Shown: positions 11,526-24,918 of the stretch, one piece after another
Layout: every line of letters starts with the position of its first letter
Numbering within the stretch: the stretch's first letter is position 1
Assembly (NCBI GenBank): GCA_034509925.1
Contig: CM067537.1
Span: 3,199,501 to 3,263,500 of the forward strand
Direction of reading: 5' to 3'
Source: Hirudinaria manillensis
Lineage: Eukaryota; Annelida; Clitellata; Hirudinida; Hirudinidae
Length of the DNA: 64,000 nucleotides
Notes under the pieces: model-generated
The model's input: only the letters and a program-made list of their open reading frames with translations
Databases searched by the model: none
What the model was told of the DNA's origin: nothing
Translations under genes and position numbers: made by a program

Positions 11526-13480
11526 ATGAATTCTTGTCGCATGATAGTGATCTTAAGTGTTGCCATATTCTGGTACGATTTTACAGCGGGCGTGGAGTGC
11601 TTCAGAGCTTTCAAATCTTGTAGCGATCCATCACAAAATCTCTGCGCTTCTAAAAACTCCCCATTCCTGATGACTCCAGGGATAGAATTTCAGGTCCTCT
11701 ACAGAGAGTTGAATCTGGTCGATAATAACGAAGGTTCCTGCTTCGGCGAACGCGTCTTAACACTCTGTTCTTGGATTTGCACTGGAAATGCTTCGTGCGT
11801 TGGGTTCAACTTTTTTTATTCGAGAGATTACCAAGATGGCGCCAATCTCTCGCAATACTGCCAATTATTCTCGGATTTTCCAAAGGATTACCATTATTCT
11901 AACAACTGCTCCTTCTTCACGGTAATTAATTTTAATAATACAGGCTGATCAATATTCAGTGTTATTCAGATAAAATTATATTGCAAGTTAATGCCATATT
12001 ATGCATCGGCATTGCCACGGGTAGAAAGCGGCCCGCCAGTCTGCCTTCAAGAGATTGGGAATTGCCCGGTGGACAATTTTAGCCGGGGGCAGGGGCCGCA
12101 GCCGGCCCTGGAGTCACTACAAGTGACTGAGATTTGTTACGTAATGCCGAGAAAAAAGAAGGATCATCATCAACCGCATGATGTAAAAGATAGGCCTTCT
12201 ACCACCTGAAATTTTCCCTCCCAAATTCGAGCAATTTAAAACCCCGGCTATGCCGCCGATATTGTACTGTTCGGATTCTCGTTATAGTTTTCTTGTTTAT
12301 TTACGTTGATATTTAACAATAATTTATTAACAGACGTCGGCAAATGAGAGCGGCTGTTACACCTTTCGTTAGTAATTTGGTTACAATTGTGATCAATGAA
12401 TAACTCATAAAGTATTAAATTAATTACAAGTAATTAAGGTTTCAGTTAATTAATAAATTCCATTTCATTTGATAAAACTTCAAACCAACAGATACGGACG
12501 ATTTTCAAGGGCATTATAATTGCAATTATTATAAAATCTAATATTACTACATCGGCAGTAAAAATTCAAATTTACCAATTTTAGCGATAAAAGAATGGAT
12601 CTTGATCCAACAGAGGATCAATGATTCCACTATTTTCAATCAAAACTGGATTGCTTTCAAGAACGGATTTGGAGATCGATTTGCAAACTTTTGGCTCGGT
12701 TTACAGAAAGTTTATGAATTGACGAGAGGAGTTTCGTACAGCATTAGGTTTGAGGGACTGACTCAAAACGGGTTGGTTAATAATCGACAATTGACAGAAT
12801 AAAGTGAATAAATTGCCAACCTATAATTCCAAGCTAGCTTTTATTTGTCTTCTTTTAATCTGAATTCTCTAAAATATTGGAGCCTCTTACATTTAAGGCA
12901 TAATTTAATACCAAACTGAAAATTGTCATCTTTTTAACCAAAGAGGGCTTTTAAGAAAGGAAGTTTGCAAGAGCAAGTTGGCTCAGAGCAATTCTTCGAG
13001 TTTCAGAGCGGCAATTCTGTAGCCAGCCTGCACTGCCCTCTGGGAATGATGTCGAAAATCGCTTCTGCAGCAATGCACAGGATGCGCTACATAAACGAAC
13101 GACATTGACACGGTATTCTTTGGTGTTGCAGATTGTTTTTTGTGGACGAATATTCGTCATTCATCATTAACGACGAAGGAAGTGGATACTCGATATTCGC
13201 GAGCGGATACGTGGGAAACAATACCAACTTCATGGACTTTGCAGTCGGCGGACTCTTAACAGCCAAATGCAACGCAGCCAAGTTTTCAACTTTTGATATC
13301 GACAACGACCTGAATATCCTGGAAAACTGTGCCATGACCCATTCTGGTGGCTGGTGGTACCACAGCAAGTGCGATACCACCAATTTCAACGGATTATACT
13401 CGAAATTCTTTAATGTTCTCACTCGCTCTCAAACCGTTCAGCCGCTGAAAAGCTCCAGAATTTTTGTGAAGGAGAATTAA
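11526..13480 (+). CDS. Secreted PAN/apple-like and fibrinogen-related domain protein, probably lectin-like
   Basis: Exon 1 (11526-11921, donor ACG|GTAATT) starts with a signal peptide: MNSCR, a hydrophobic core and a likely cleavage near GVEC, about residue 25. I chose the ATG at 11526 because the upstream in-frame ATG (11451) would bury this signal. The remainder has PAN/apple-like Cys spacing, including CVGFNFF and a later CQLF. A later exon (about 12585 or 12559 to 12771) encodes fibrinogen-domain sequence around ILIQQR and NFWLGLQKVYELT. It joins in phase to 13132-13480, which carries FSTFDIDNDLN (the calcium-site region), NCA, GGWWYHSKC and NFNGLYS. The phase of exon 1 does not fit either acceptor of the middle exon, and the first third of the fibrinogen domain is not visible. 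A further exon or another donor is therefore missing from this model. Such proteins often bind glycans in invertebrate immunity or adhesion. Confidence 0.75.
11990..12260. other. GC-rich island inside the lectin-like gene, origin unclear
   Basis: A GC-rich block within an AT-rich intron, with a self-complementary core around 12090-12115 (GGCCGCAGCCGGCC). Its composition differs sharply from the flanks, which suggests an inserted element, but I see no terminal repeats, tRNA-like boxes or coding sequence. Confidence 0.35.
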
Positions 13481-13486
13481 CGGACG

Positions 13487-13492
13487 AATAAA
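13487..13492 (+). terminator. AATAAA polyadenylation signal of the lectin-like gene
   Basis: A canonical AATAAA only seven bases after the stop codon at 13478-13480. The short spacing predicts a very short 3' UTR. Confidence 0.55.
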
Positions 13493-16400
13493 TGAATGAA
13501 GATTTATTTCGAGATTTGACAGGATGCAATCGTGTTAACATTATTTCGTCAGTCTACATTTTTAAGCAGTTTCGTTAAGCTTTTGCATATTATCAAGAAC
13601 GTAATTCGTTGAAATATAAACTTAAGACCAGGGAAAAACAAGCGTATCTTGTTTCTTTAAAAATCACAGCAGCACAAGTTTAGTTACAACTTAGGTTGTG
13701 CGAAGAAATAGCTTAATTTTATGTTTCAATCTCCGACATTTTCGTTGGCAAGATTCAAATTTAGAAAATGTTTACGTTCTGGACAACAATGCTAAACGTT
13801 TAAAAAAAAGAAAGATACAATAAATTCAATAAAATGGCTTTAATAATTTTATAATCTTATGTGATAGCCTTTTAAACATTTGTAAATAAATTAAGAAAAT
13901 CTGTACAAATATTGTATTTGTTGTTATTGTACTTTTACTATTTGCTTATAATGACACCATAAATTGACCGTGATTTGCTCACACGAGCTTTATGAGTTTT
14001 GTCACATGACGTATTGTCATTTAAACAAATAAATTGTCAAGAACAATAAATAATCTCAACAGGATGCAATAAAAAACAATTTATTTTTAAATCCTGACCC
14101 ATCGAAAACGACGAATCCGAGGGCTTTTGTACCGACTTGAGTTTGGTCTCAATGCTTTCTTTATTGAATTCGTCGGCTCCTCAGAATTTCTCCAGAGTTT
14201 TCCCGGTTTTAAGCGGCCCATAAATTATAATAATTCCAATTTATGCATGGAACATCACATCCCTCTAAGGACACTTTTCCAAATAGGAGAAAAAATGAAC
14301 GCATCCACAGAGAGCTTCTGTGAAGTTCTTCAGTTTTTTTTTTCTGGATGCATTTCCATTCCTTCCACGAACGGAATGAAAGGCAAAGTCCCACGTAACC
14401 TTCTGGAATTCCGCCCCACATTTTATGGACGTTGGATGTGTTTCAATCACCGAAAAGCTATTGAGCATTTCTAAAGGTGGATATTCTAGAGCAGTTTGGC
14501 AGAGGGGGAAGGACCGTGAAAAATGTATTTAAATATTCAATTTAAAAGTTAATTCTATCTTTTCTAAAGCTATCGTTGCATAAGTAGTGAGCGAAAACAT
14601 TAATTAAGCATTTCAGAAATCTTCTCGTGAAACAATTTGACACAAAAAACGTGAATAAATGTCCTTGGATGAAGAAAACGAAGCGAGACATGCGGACGTA
14701 ACTTAATTCTTGGCAAGCAAATTTTATTTTGCCTTTGACGAGGTGAGTCATCCGTGTTGTGTTAAACTTGAAGCAACTTTTGTTTATTTTATGCCGCCAA
14801 TAAAACTACAAATTTTTGCCAGAAATTTTAGTTGTCATAATTAAACTTGACTGAAATAAGAGCAGAATAAATGTCTGATTTAATAAATAAAGAAGTATTC
14901 GTGAAACACGTTTGAAAAACATGTCGGATGAAAATCTACTCAATTTTAAGACGATCCGTTGAAGTTCAATTGCTAAGGATAATGGATGAAAGCTGAAAGT
15001 TTGCATAACCTCTGGAATACAGTGCGTGAAAGATAGCCGATGTTCAGTCAAGTTGAAAAATTTAAGCTTCAGGTATAAAAACGCGCTTGGAAAAAGTTCG
15101 TAAGTTTTTAAAATTCTTGGCGACTTCCTAGCAGAAGGAAAATAATTATTAAGAATAAAACGAAATAAAAAAAATTTATATTTTAAATTTGCGCGAACTC
15201 CATTAGATTATTAAACGAACGAGATAAAACTGAAAACATCCGATTGAACTTCTTATGGCGTCGTCTCGTACGGCAGACGATGGACGCAGATAAATGCAGC
15301 GTTCGTGCATATTGCTTGTTAGTGTGGACTCGACTGGATTAACATTTCAAGTATGATGGGGATGTCAAGTACATACATAAAAATATGATATAAATGCTGT
15401 GAAATATTTGGCCTTCTAGACAGCCAACGCAGAAACACGGAGAACTGCGAAAGGTTTTGATCGATTGCGGAAAGTCCTAGTAGCGATTATCAAATAGAAC
15501 GGCTCTGTAACGATCTGTAAAATTCCACTGTTTGGATTGAGAATGAGAAAGAGATGAAAGGAGACTAAAGGGATTGAAAATCTCAAAGCACTCTTAGAGG
15601 GAAGTGGTGCTTGACAGACTTCATTGATTTGGAGTGTCGTTTGCTATGACGACAGAAAGCAAACATCAAGATGGAAAAAGGGAGGTAGCAGGTGCTTTTT
15701 TGTTCGTTTTTTTTTCTCCAGAAAACGCTGTTCATGATGAAATGATTTCTCATTCGATTCGTGAGTAAAGGTCGCCATATTTGCACGAAAGTCCGACGCT
15801 ACATCGAAGCGACTCTAAAATCGTCTCAGCGAATACAAATTTAATCCGATTGTCCTGTAAAAACGATGAAACTAGTCAAAACGAAAGTAAAATTTAAGTC
15901 CATAACTGCAGCGCATCTGGCTCTACTATTTGCCAACGGTATACAATGCGCTGAGATTAAAAGGGGAGCTTTTTATGAAATGCTGAGAATTGCTAGAGAG
16001 TTTGTAAGTATCGATTGTGGCGGTGGCCACGTTTTGTTTTACAAGGTATGAAGGGTTTTTAGGTTCAATTTGGGGTTGTTTGGCCCTTGGAACGCGCGTG
16101 CAAAAGGAACCCTGACGTACTTTGGATAGAAGGAACATGAAAATAACTCACAAATAGTTAAGATCTACAGTGAAAGTGTGCTCGAATAACGAAAGAATAA
16201 TAATGAATTTGATAATGAATTTTAAATCAAACCTCTTAAACACATTGTCGATCGTCATTGGTCTGAAATAATCTTAACTCAATCGAGATGAGGATAGGGA
16301 GATGATAATGTTACGCGCAATGTTAACAAGGTGTCCAAAGTTTGACGTTAGCTACGTGAAGTTTGGTGATTGGGAAGATATGCAGAGAGAGGAAGGAAGA

Positions 16401-18365
16401 GAGAGAGAGAGCGAGAGAGAGAGAGAGCGGGACAAAACATACTTCGAAGGTGTGGAAATAACATCTGCCAATTCAAACGGGACACAATAACAATGCCGAG
16501 CTCTTTGATACTAAATCGTCCGGTATCCATGCCCGGCCTTCGTACTCCAGCAGCTTCCATGACGGCCTCATTAACAGCTCCACCGGCTATCGAATGTCGC
16601 AAGGATTTGGGGTACGACGACCACAGAGATGACGAATAGGTAGAGGGGACGTCCGGTTGTTTGGCGAACCGATCCGGAGGGTCTGGGTTCGTTGGAGTTC
16701 GGTTTGCACGGGAATATCTTTTTGTTCTCCTGACCGTATCCATCGCCTGCAAAGGAAATGAAAGACATGACCGAAAGAGGAAAGTAAAAGATGGACGTAT
16801 GATGTTTCTTTTATTTCAGTTGGTCCTACTCATGACAATGTAAAAACTACGTCGCGTGATGTTTGGCAATTCCTCTGAGGATGCCTAACGTTCCCGGACC
16901 GCTACTGATGCAGTGAAAGTGTTCCGTGTAAGCCAACAACAATGGACTCGACCTCCAACGTTTCTTTTAAAAAGCGGTTTTTGCAATGGTTAGCAGTGCA
17001 AAGGATTATATGACGCTTTGTAAATGCCTAATCTTTTATTTTAGATCCGACTGCTTTGTAAAGCATTGAAGGCTGCTTTGGAGGATAAATAGAAACAAAT
17101 CGCTTTGCACTATTTTCTCGCAGATTTTTAAAGATAAAATGATTTTTCAGATACCCTTCGCGATGAACGTAATTCTTATATTGTGTTGTGATTGATTGAA
17201 CAATGCTTTTTTGGGTGCTCTCGTGAGGCCCAAGGGTGAGACATCTCGCGATGGCATCACTGATTAGTGTCCCGTTGTTGAAGCGACATCTTTAATCGCT
17301 TAGCTAAGAATCGGACCGTTTAATAAGCAACAATAGCAGCAACAAACATGTGCTTTTCAGAACTTTAATTTGCTTTTTTTCTCTCGCAACAAATGCCAAG
17401 GAATTTAACAATGGGAGTTTAACTCTTTCTTAAGCCGAAAGAGTTATTAGTAAAGTATAGTTTTTTTTACTGCTTATTATTGACATTTAACTATTTTTAA
17501 TACTTGTTACCAGACGGTTGTTGTTGTTGTTATTATCAGTTTCGTTATCGTTATTTCGACTTCATCAAAGCCTCTTATTTCGCAAATCTAATGTGATGAC
17601 AAAAACACGAACAAGGCATTTATTGTCTCCATAGATTCTTACGTGCGGTCGTACTTCTGTTGAAACGTTTTCCATTTGTTCAAATTCTAGTAAGTGATTC
17701 TTAAAATTAGAAATGCTTTGCACCTTCATCGATTTAATTGGGCGTGGGAGGTTAAATATATTGTTATAACAAGGTTTTCATTGTGAAACACAGACTAAAG
17801 ATAGAAACATCAATAAATTGATTCGTTTTTCCTTAGAAATTTTTGATGCTACTAGAATGCAAATGTACTTCGTGTACCAAATGTACTACTTGTTAACCAT
17901 TTGCATAATGCTTCCACGTCGGGGAGCAACTCGGGTTAGAGTGGGGTATGCGATGAACGATGATGCGATCGGGAAGTGCATCGACTTCCGGGTACAGATA
18001 AGACAATGGATCGGCTAAATACAAATTCGTTTACAAACTACAATCAATTTTAAAGTTGTTTTCGTATGAGCCTAGTTCAATTATCATCCTTAAATTTGTG
18101 TGGAATTCACGTTATGTAACTTTCAAAAATTTCGATCTGCCTTTTGCCTAAGCAAGGTATGGTGCTCGGCAAAGCTAACTGGTCTACTAATTAAGGATTA
18201 TTTCTCTGAAGTTATTCCATGCTTCTCAGTTTAGTAATTGTTAAGTTATGTCGTGAATAAATGAAATTATCAAGAAATTGCATTCTCTCGCTAGATAACC
18301 AATTTAGTCCTTAGTAAGACTTGTAGACTTAAATATTTCGAATCGGAAAAAGTTAATCTTAAATT
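13493..18365. other. Gene-poor interval
   Basis: No gene is recognised. An ORF at 15866-16051 begins MKLVKTKVKFK, has a weak hydrophobic stretch and ends at a usable donor (ACAAG|GTATGA), so it could be a first coding exon; no partner exon is visible. The open frames at 14127-14474 and 16348-16752 (minus) show no domain or codon pattern that supports coding. Confidence 0.4.
16386..16433. repeat. (GA)n-rich simple repeat
   Basis: A purine-only run of GA dinucleotides with small interruptions. It explains the Arg/Glu-rich and Ser/Leu-rich open frames on both strands here, which are not genes. Confidence 0.85.
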
Positions 18366-20582
18366 CTAATTTAAATTAAAAAAAAATTTCCTATCCAGAA
18401 ATCTTTTCCCTTTCAAGATGAACGGCAAAAATCGAAGTAAAAAATAAATAAAATACAGCAAAAAGACATTACTGAGCAGGTTTGGCAAATAGGTATTCCA
18501 GAAGGCGCATTCTCTTATCCGTGGACCTTTTCCTACTGCTCTCCATTTGTTCGAACTGTCCAAATATTTTGTGTTCAGTTCCAAATATTCCTGGTGGCTT
18601 ATACTGTGCAGAGGCCATTCGTCGAGCGATACGGCACCGGGGCTTGTGTTCGGATTCCTTTAAAAATACAGTCACTGCATAGGTTAGAAGATTTGACGGA
18701 TCAAGAGTTTAGGGTAGGTATATGTTAAAAGCTGTAAAAACGCTAACTTAAATCCCTAATAACTCTTCTGTAAAAGTATTTGAATAGCATATATTGTAAA
18801 GTCACATTTTCTTCCATAAACCATTTAGAGAGAAATCCACGTAAGACCGACACGTTTAAAATGTCATAGTCGTACCGAAGCATGCGATGAGTATCTGAAT
18901 TACATTAATTTATTTTAATATACTCACCCAGTCTTGGCAAAATTGCTCCAGTAAAGAATTATTTTCTTGCTCAACTCCTGCTCCTCGTAGGTGTAATTGT
19001 TCTTCCACTTGGTGACTTCACTGAACATGAAGAGGATCTCATCACCGTGGAGGACACCCATCCACTCGGGCCAGAAATGATTCTTTATACGTTGGGTGAA
19101 ATAGTAAGAGTAGACGTCTTGACCGGCAGACGAGTAAGCGCGAGCAAAGGTATTGAGAGGGCAAATGAACTGACTGTCAGATACGGCCATGTCCAGAGCG
19201 TAAATGTTCTTGTCCTCATCATCCAAATCAGACCAGGGTGTGTATTGAAACTTGACGGCCTCCAATCCTCGCTCAGGCATGTTGATTGGATATTGAGGAT
19301 AGTAGAAGAACAATTTCGTGAGACTAGACGTATAGTCGTCACGGGTCATTGATTTCCAGGTCAGGTTGAATTGGGAGTCGAGCTCGTACATGAGGAAGAA
19401 GGACGCCTCGTTAGCATTGCTTCCGATTAGGATGGGACACTTTTTAAATTCCCTTCTCTCCAACAACTTGATCGGATCATCTGGGACAAAGACACCGTCC
19501 ACCACCGGTATGAAGGGGAACTGCATGATGTTCCTCGTCACCCACTGGTATTCCACTATGGCTTTGGCCGTCACGGACTTCATGCAATTCATCGCCTGAG
19601 GGATGTCTGGTATCTCGCCCTCCTTGGTCACTGCACATCCGAGCAGTTTAACGAATTCAGTGCCTCTATTTTGTGCCTCGAGCATAGGAATGACAGCCCA
19701 GGGCATGTTTGCCGTTCCACTTTGCATGATCGCCCTGTGGAATTTGTCGTGACTCAGAGGTGACAGAAGATGTAGACTGACGCTGACTGCCCCTGCACTT
19801 TCTCCGAAAATCGTTATGTTGTCAGGATCTCCTCCAAAGAAAGCTATGTTGTTTCTGATCCACTCGAGGCTCATTAGCTGATCGTAAAGGCCGACATTAG
19901 GAGGTGTCAGAGGGTCTTTCAGAGTTAAGAATCCCAGCGCTCCCAATCTGTAGTTGATGGTGACGACTATCGTGTCGCTCGTCACTGCCAGATACTTGCC
20001 GTCGTAAACATCCAGGTAGGAGCTGCCGCTATAGAAGCCACCTCCGTATATCCACACCATGACGGCCATTTTGTTCGAGCGAGAGTATATCTTATTGCTG
20101 GAGGAAGTTGTCGATTGGACAGATTTCGGAACGTAGACGTTGAGATACAGGCAATCCTCGCTCGGAGGCGTCAGAGGATTCCACATATTTGAGCCCCTGA
20201 ATTCATTTCCAAAGTACGTGTCGTTGAGCTGCCAGCAAGGGTTCGGCGATTTAGTGGCATTGTAGACGTAATTCCATCTTTCTGGAGGCTGCGGTAAAGC
20301 AAAGCGCAGGTGACCGACCGGTGGTTTGGCAAATGGGATCCCCATGAACACGTCCACGGTTCTGGAGAGAGAAGGAAGGAAGTGCTTGAGACCTTTGACT
20401 CTGCCGTAGTTGGTGAAGACGATGGGACCGGAATTCCTCATGGAATCCGTGGAGGCTCTTATCGGGCGACTGTAGCAGTTGGCGACCGCAAAGGAAATGA
20501 AAAGAATGTGGAGGATGGGCAGTTTGGACGACATCGTGTTAAAATAACGGCGCAAAGTGGAAGGGAGGACCCGCTGAAACAT
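18366..20582 (-). CDS. Cholinesterase-type carboxylesterase (acetylcholinesterase-like)
   Basis: Two exons, 20582-18928 and 18657-18366, join in phase (GG|GAATCC, giving TG-NPN). This is the conserved last-intron position of acetylcholinesterases. The product is about 648 residues. A signal peptide lies in the first 36 residues; Met17 is an alternative start placed better before it. Visible family features: oxyanion-hole region GGGFYSG (180-186), nucleophile Ser262 in FGESAG, Glu392 in NEASFF, His512 in GVLHGDE, and the choline-site Trp134 in NMWNP. The disulphide cysteines are present as pairs (116/144, 316/333, 474/602). The family hydrolyses choline esters at synapses or serves broader esterase roles. 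After LPNLLSN, where most enzymes begin a tail exon, the frame continues into a very hydrophobic stretch of about 20 residues. A donor-like A|GTAATG lies exactly there, so this end may be retained intron rather than a real tail. Confidence 0.92.
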
Positions 20583-20606
20583 CTTTATCGTCTGCCGGCA
20601 GCTTGA

Positions 20607-23600
20607 AGTGCATTGTTCGACCTGATTAAGGAAATTAACGAAATGCTTGATTAGATGTTTTGTAGTTGGTTATCCATTTATAATAATTCTATTCGAATGA
20701 AACATTTTATTGCCGTGAAATAAGTGCTAAGTGTTTGAATAGATAGTAGTGATGTTATTTCGATTAATTGCAACTTGAAAGTTGTTTGAGTTTTTAAATT
20801 TTTAAATTTGGATTTTAATACTCTGAGAATGCCGCGTCCTTTTGAATAAAATTGCAGGATCATTCGTACAAATGTCAATGAAAACGTTTTCCTTTAACTT
20901 AGAGTATTTAATGGTCCGAATTTAATTATTTACACAAAAATAATTTTTTCAAATTTTGCGAAATTTTCATTAAAGACACTCAATTCATTTAAAATAAGAT
21001 AGATTATTAAATTCGAGAAGAATTATGCATAATTTGCAAACAATTACGAAAAAAAAAAGAATTTATGGATTCTCGCATGAACTTTCAAATATGATTTTGC
21101 ACAACCTACCCATAGAATAACCTTTTATGAAATCGAAAAGGTTTAGAACAAATTGCTTTCCACAATTTAATTTTCAAGTACAATGGCAGGCATTAAAGTG
21201 CATTTCAGCAGATTAAAGTCTTATTTAATAACCCCTCATAAATGAAATAGGAAATTTTTCAAAAATATCTTTTTTCCATCAAATCTCTCCAAGGAATAAT
21301 TTAAAAAAAAAAGACGAAGAAAGTCCCTCTAAAGAAAAGATTAGAATTTCAAACAAAAAGAGTCCCTATTTTCTGGCTTCTTGAATGATAATGTTTTCCT
21401 TCCTTTCTATTCATTTCAACGAGTTTTTCACACTAGAAATAAAATTAATAAATATATTTTTAAGGTAGAAATGGGACCGGAATATAAATGACTTATTTTT
21501 AGCAAAAAAATTCATTTAAATTCCATCTTAGAATTTCAAAATGCAAGACTTCTGTGTCATAAAACATGCCGAGTATCGACTAGGTGTTTGTTTGTCATAC
21601 TTGAAGAAATTGCTGTCCGGTCCGTGTTTTTTATTCTCACAATACTCTCGCTTTCTGAATAGCAATAATTATGATAATTTTGCCAAATATTCTCGACAAA
21701 CACCGTCAATTTGGAGATCGTCAGTTTGTCATTTGTCAAGTTTGACCCTCAAAATGACAATATTTAGTTTGGCAACTATGAAAGTTATTTTGCTGGGGAT
21801 TTTCTGCTATTTGCCGAGCTATTTCAAGAAAATCTGTAAAAAGATTATTTCTGTGAAATTTAAGAAAACTTTAAATAAAATACGCCTTTAGACATTAAAG
21901 CGAATTATTTCGATAAAATAATATTATTGTAACCTGATAAGGGATTCTCAATCGCGATGTTCGTTATCGAATGTTTTTGAACATTTTAAAATGGATCTTT
22001 TTTGAAAAGAAATAATTTGATTACATTTAGTTCTTCAAATTGTTTGCAATAGAATTTTCCGCTAAGCACTTTTTGATTTCAACGGACCATTTCCTATTAA
22101 TTATATTTACATTGATCTTTTAAATTCTCGAAAGTCATTAGACGTTGTGACCGTCTGCCTGTCTTTGAACATTTCCGAACACGTGCTCGTACAAAACTGG
22201 AAAAGTAATTAATAAATATAAATAGTTGTAAAATTTAATCAAATAATTGATGATTCATAAAATTATAAATAATTTGTAAAATTCGAAACTAAATGTTCAT
22301 AATAATTTTAGGACCAATTAAGTAAAGGAGGTCATAATTACAGATGTTATTGATTTTGTCGTAATTTGCCGTAAAATATTCACCGCATTATGTTAATGTG
22401 TGATTGTGATAAGTTTGTTAAGTCGGTAAGTTATAACATTTCGTTTTTTTACTATATATCTTTACAACATCACAAATACCGCCTTCAACGATACACATAA
22501 ATGTATTAATTCCTATCACTAACTCAATCTTATCTTCACCAATAGACAATTTGTCTCTGGAATATGACTTATAACCGGAACTTTGAAATACTTTTGAGGA
22601 AATAAAGTAAAACTCTTCACAAAATCCAAAGTAAGCCGAAACTTAATGTACAAGCTGATATAATTTTAATCAGATAATGCTTTTGTTCTACAGCAGTGAT
22701 GCTATCAAATTTAGGCTTTGAATATGAATAAATATGGCGTTCCACTTGTCGGTCAGTCGTGGGAACAGGTTATTGAAAGCCATATTTCTTGCCATTTCTT
22801 TGTTTTATCTCAATGATAAATGTGTTATACATTCAAGTCTCGCTACTATGCCACCCGTCAGGACCGAGCAAAAATGGCATAATAGCGAGAGTGGCATAGT
22901 AGCGAGATTCGACTATATTTGTAACTTCTCGCAAAACACTTATATAATTGCTCAGAATATTGTGTCCTTTTTCGAGTGCTTTTCGTTTCTAACATTTGAG
23001 GTCAAGGAAATGATTACTGAAGACATTTTTATCATTTATTGATTAAAGAAGACATTTATCTTCAATTATTGAAACAACTTTCAATTGAATTTAATTGCGT
23101 TTCAGTACTCAAGGAACTCTGAATATGGTCTCGCTGGTCTCGCTATCATCCAAATCAAGGTCACAATAAAAGCGCTTGTAACAATTATAATAATTATAAC
23201 TGTTCTTATAACAATTGTTAATTATAACAATTATAATTGTTCTCCTATAATTAACCGTCCAATATTGCCATCCAATATTCCTGAATTACTTTATGCGATT
23301 TTGCACTTTTTCTTTCTGCTTCTTTCACTCCAGAAACCGACTTCGCTCCGAACATACAAGCAAAAACAGACTGAAAATTTCCCTCCATAATGGGAATAGA
23401 ATCCGTACAGAGACCAGTACTGGATAGATTGGTAAGTGTTGACCATCAGACCAACAAAGGAAGGTTGGAATCCAGAATCATTCGCATGGGACTATGAATT
23501 GAAAAAGTGAGTTCCTCTCCTCTTTGGATACGGATGATCCTGCGATGCTTATTTGTTCCGTAATCGCGTGTCGATTGTCACTTTAATTCCAATGGCAGTG

Positions 23601-23982
23601 ACCTCTGCAATAACGCTGGATGTCGATACATCTCAGCTTCTGATTCTATTTTTACGCGCAAATTTTGGGCTATTATTCCGGAAATAAATAACAGAATAAA
23701 TAAAAAAAAATTGTTCCAAAATAGAAGTTACATTTCAGTTATGAAATTTCTAATCTCAGATATTTTCCCCAATTTGTCTCTTCAATTTCCGTCCATTTCC
23801 GATCCTCGATAAGCTTAAATGGAATTGATAATGTTGTTATCATCATGTCAAAAGTTAATCTCTCTTTCTTTTATCTCGTTTAGGAAACATTTAAGAACGC
23901 TTTCAAATGTTTATCTTGCAAATGTTAATTTAATTCAAGTTATAGCGGCATAAAAATATGTCTATTTGCCACAAAAATACTC
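20607..23982. other. Upstream flank of the cholinesterase gene, no gene seen
   Basis: AT-rich DNA with short open frames lacking domains or splice context. It presumably contains the cholinesterase promoter and 5' UTR; no clear TATA box stands out. A cluster of (TTATAATTG)-like palindromes lies at about 23175-23245, and a short inverted-repeat element at 22828-22917. Confidence 0.4.
22828..22917. mobile_element. Short inverted-repeat element (MITE-like), TA at both ends
   Basis: TCTCGCTACTATGCCAC at 22838-22854 is perfectly inverted as 22891-22907, with a third, one-base-variant arm at 22875-22890. TA dinucleotides flank both sides. This is the shape of a tiny non-autonomous DNA transposon of the Tc1/mariner-pogo kind, but the family cannot be assigned from a single copy. 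Confidence 0.5.

Positions 23983-24028
<46 letters not shown>
23983..24028. repeat. (ATT)n microsatellite
   Basis: Uninterrupted TTA/ATT repeat, about 15 units. It is the first of a series of the same motif through to about 27.3 kb. Confidence 0.95.
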
Positions 24029-24030
<2 letters not shown>

Positions 24031-24827
24031 TCGTGTATTCTGCCTTCTATGACTCTTGGGTTTGTATATCATGAAATGTTTCGAATTTGCGTTTTCCTTT
24101 GACACGGGATTATTAACAAAATTGGGACCTTTCTTTGTGGACCATTAATATTGATGCCTCTCAGTCTTTAGACATTTGTCATGTGATTTTTTTTTATTAT
24201 TTTGTGTATTTATGATTGAAAATTTGTCTCAAATGATTTATATTTCGAACCTGTCCGCAGCTCGCAAGAAATTCCAAAGGGGGCGTGGCTCGCCAATCCT
24301 ACTGGGGCTAAGCTTGGGACATACATTTATTACTCTGTAATTATGTAATTTAAATAATTATAAATTTAATACATATAATTATAATTACTCCGTAATTATT
24401 TCTTTCTGATACATGTTTTCATGTTGCAGACAGAAGAATAATTATTTAAGTTCTGCTCATAAACTGTTTCAAACAATACTTGTTGAAACAATGTTTAATA
24501 ACAATTATATATACTCTTATAAGTGTTTTAAAGTAGGTATTCAAACGAAAGATGCATTTATAGCCAAAAAACGATCATATAAACGTAATATAAATAATTT
24601 GTCAGCACAACACAAAAAGGTTATTCATGGAGATGAGTTGATTGACTAAACTCTTGTTGCGGAAACTTATTATTATTATTATTATTTACTTAAACTCCAC
24701 AATTATTTATTAATTTTGGCGCATCTTTTATCAAACAGTTGAAATCAGTGCACGCAACTTTGGTTCAGGGACATTGTAAAGTGACTTTTTGTCCCTGTAG
24801 CTCATGCGCATGGCGATTATAAATGAT

Positions 24828-24833
24828 ATATTA

Positions 24834-24901
<68 letters not shown>

Positions 24902-24918
24902 GTTATTACTATTATTAA
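24828..24918. repeat. (ATT)n microsatellite
   Basis: About 28 ATT units with single GTT/ACT interruptions at the ends. The poly-Asn frame read on the minus strand is an artefact of the repeat. Confidence 0.95.

Noticed and set aside
13087..13422. 111-codon minus-strand ORF
   Set aside because: Antisense to the fibrinogen-domain exon, which has clear family residues.
16348..16752. 134-codon minus-strand ORF
   Set aside because: Part of it is a (GA)n repeat translation and the rest has no domain or splice context.
19047..19352. Plus-strand ORFs at 19.0-20.6 kb
   Set aside because: Antisense shadows of the cholinesterase exon.
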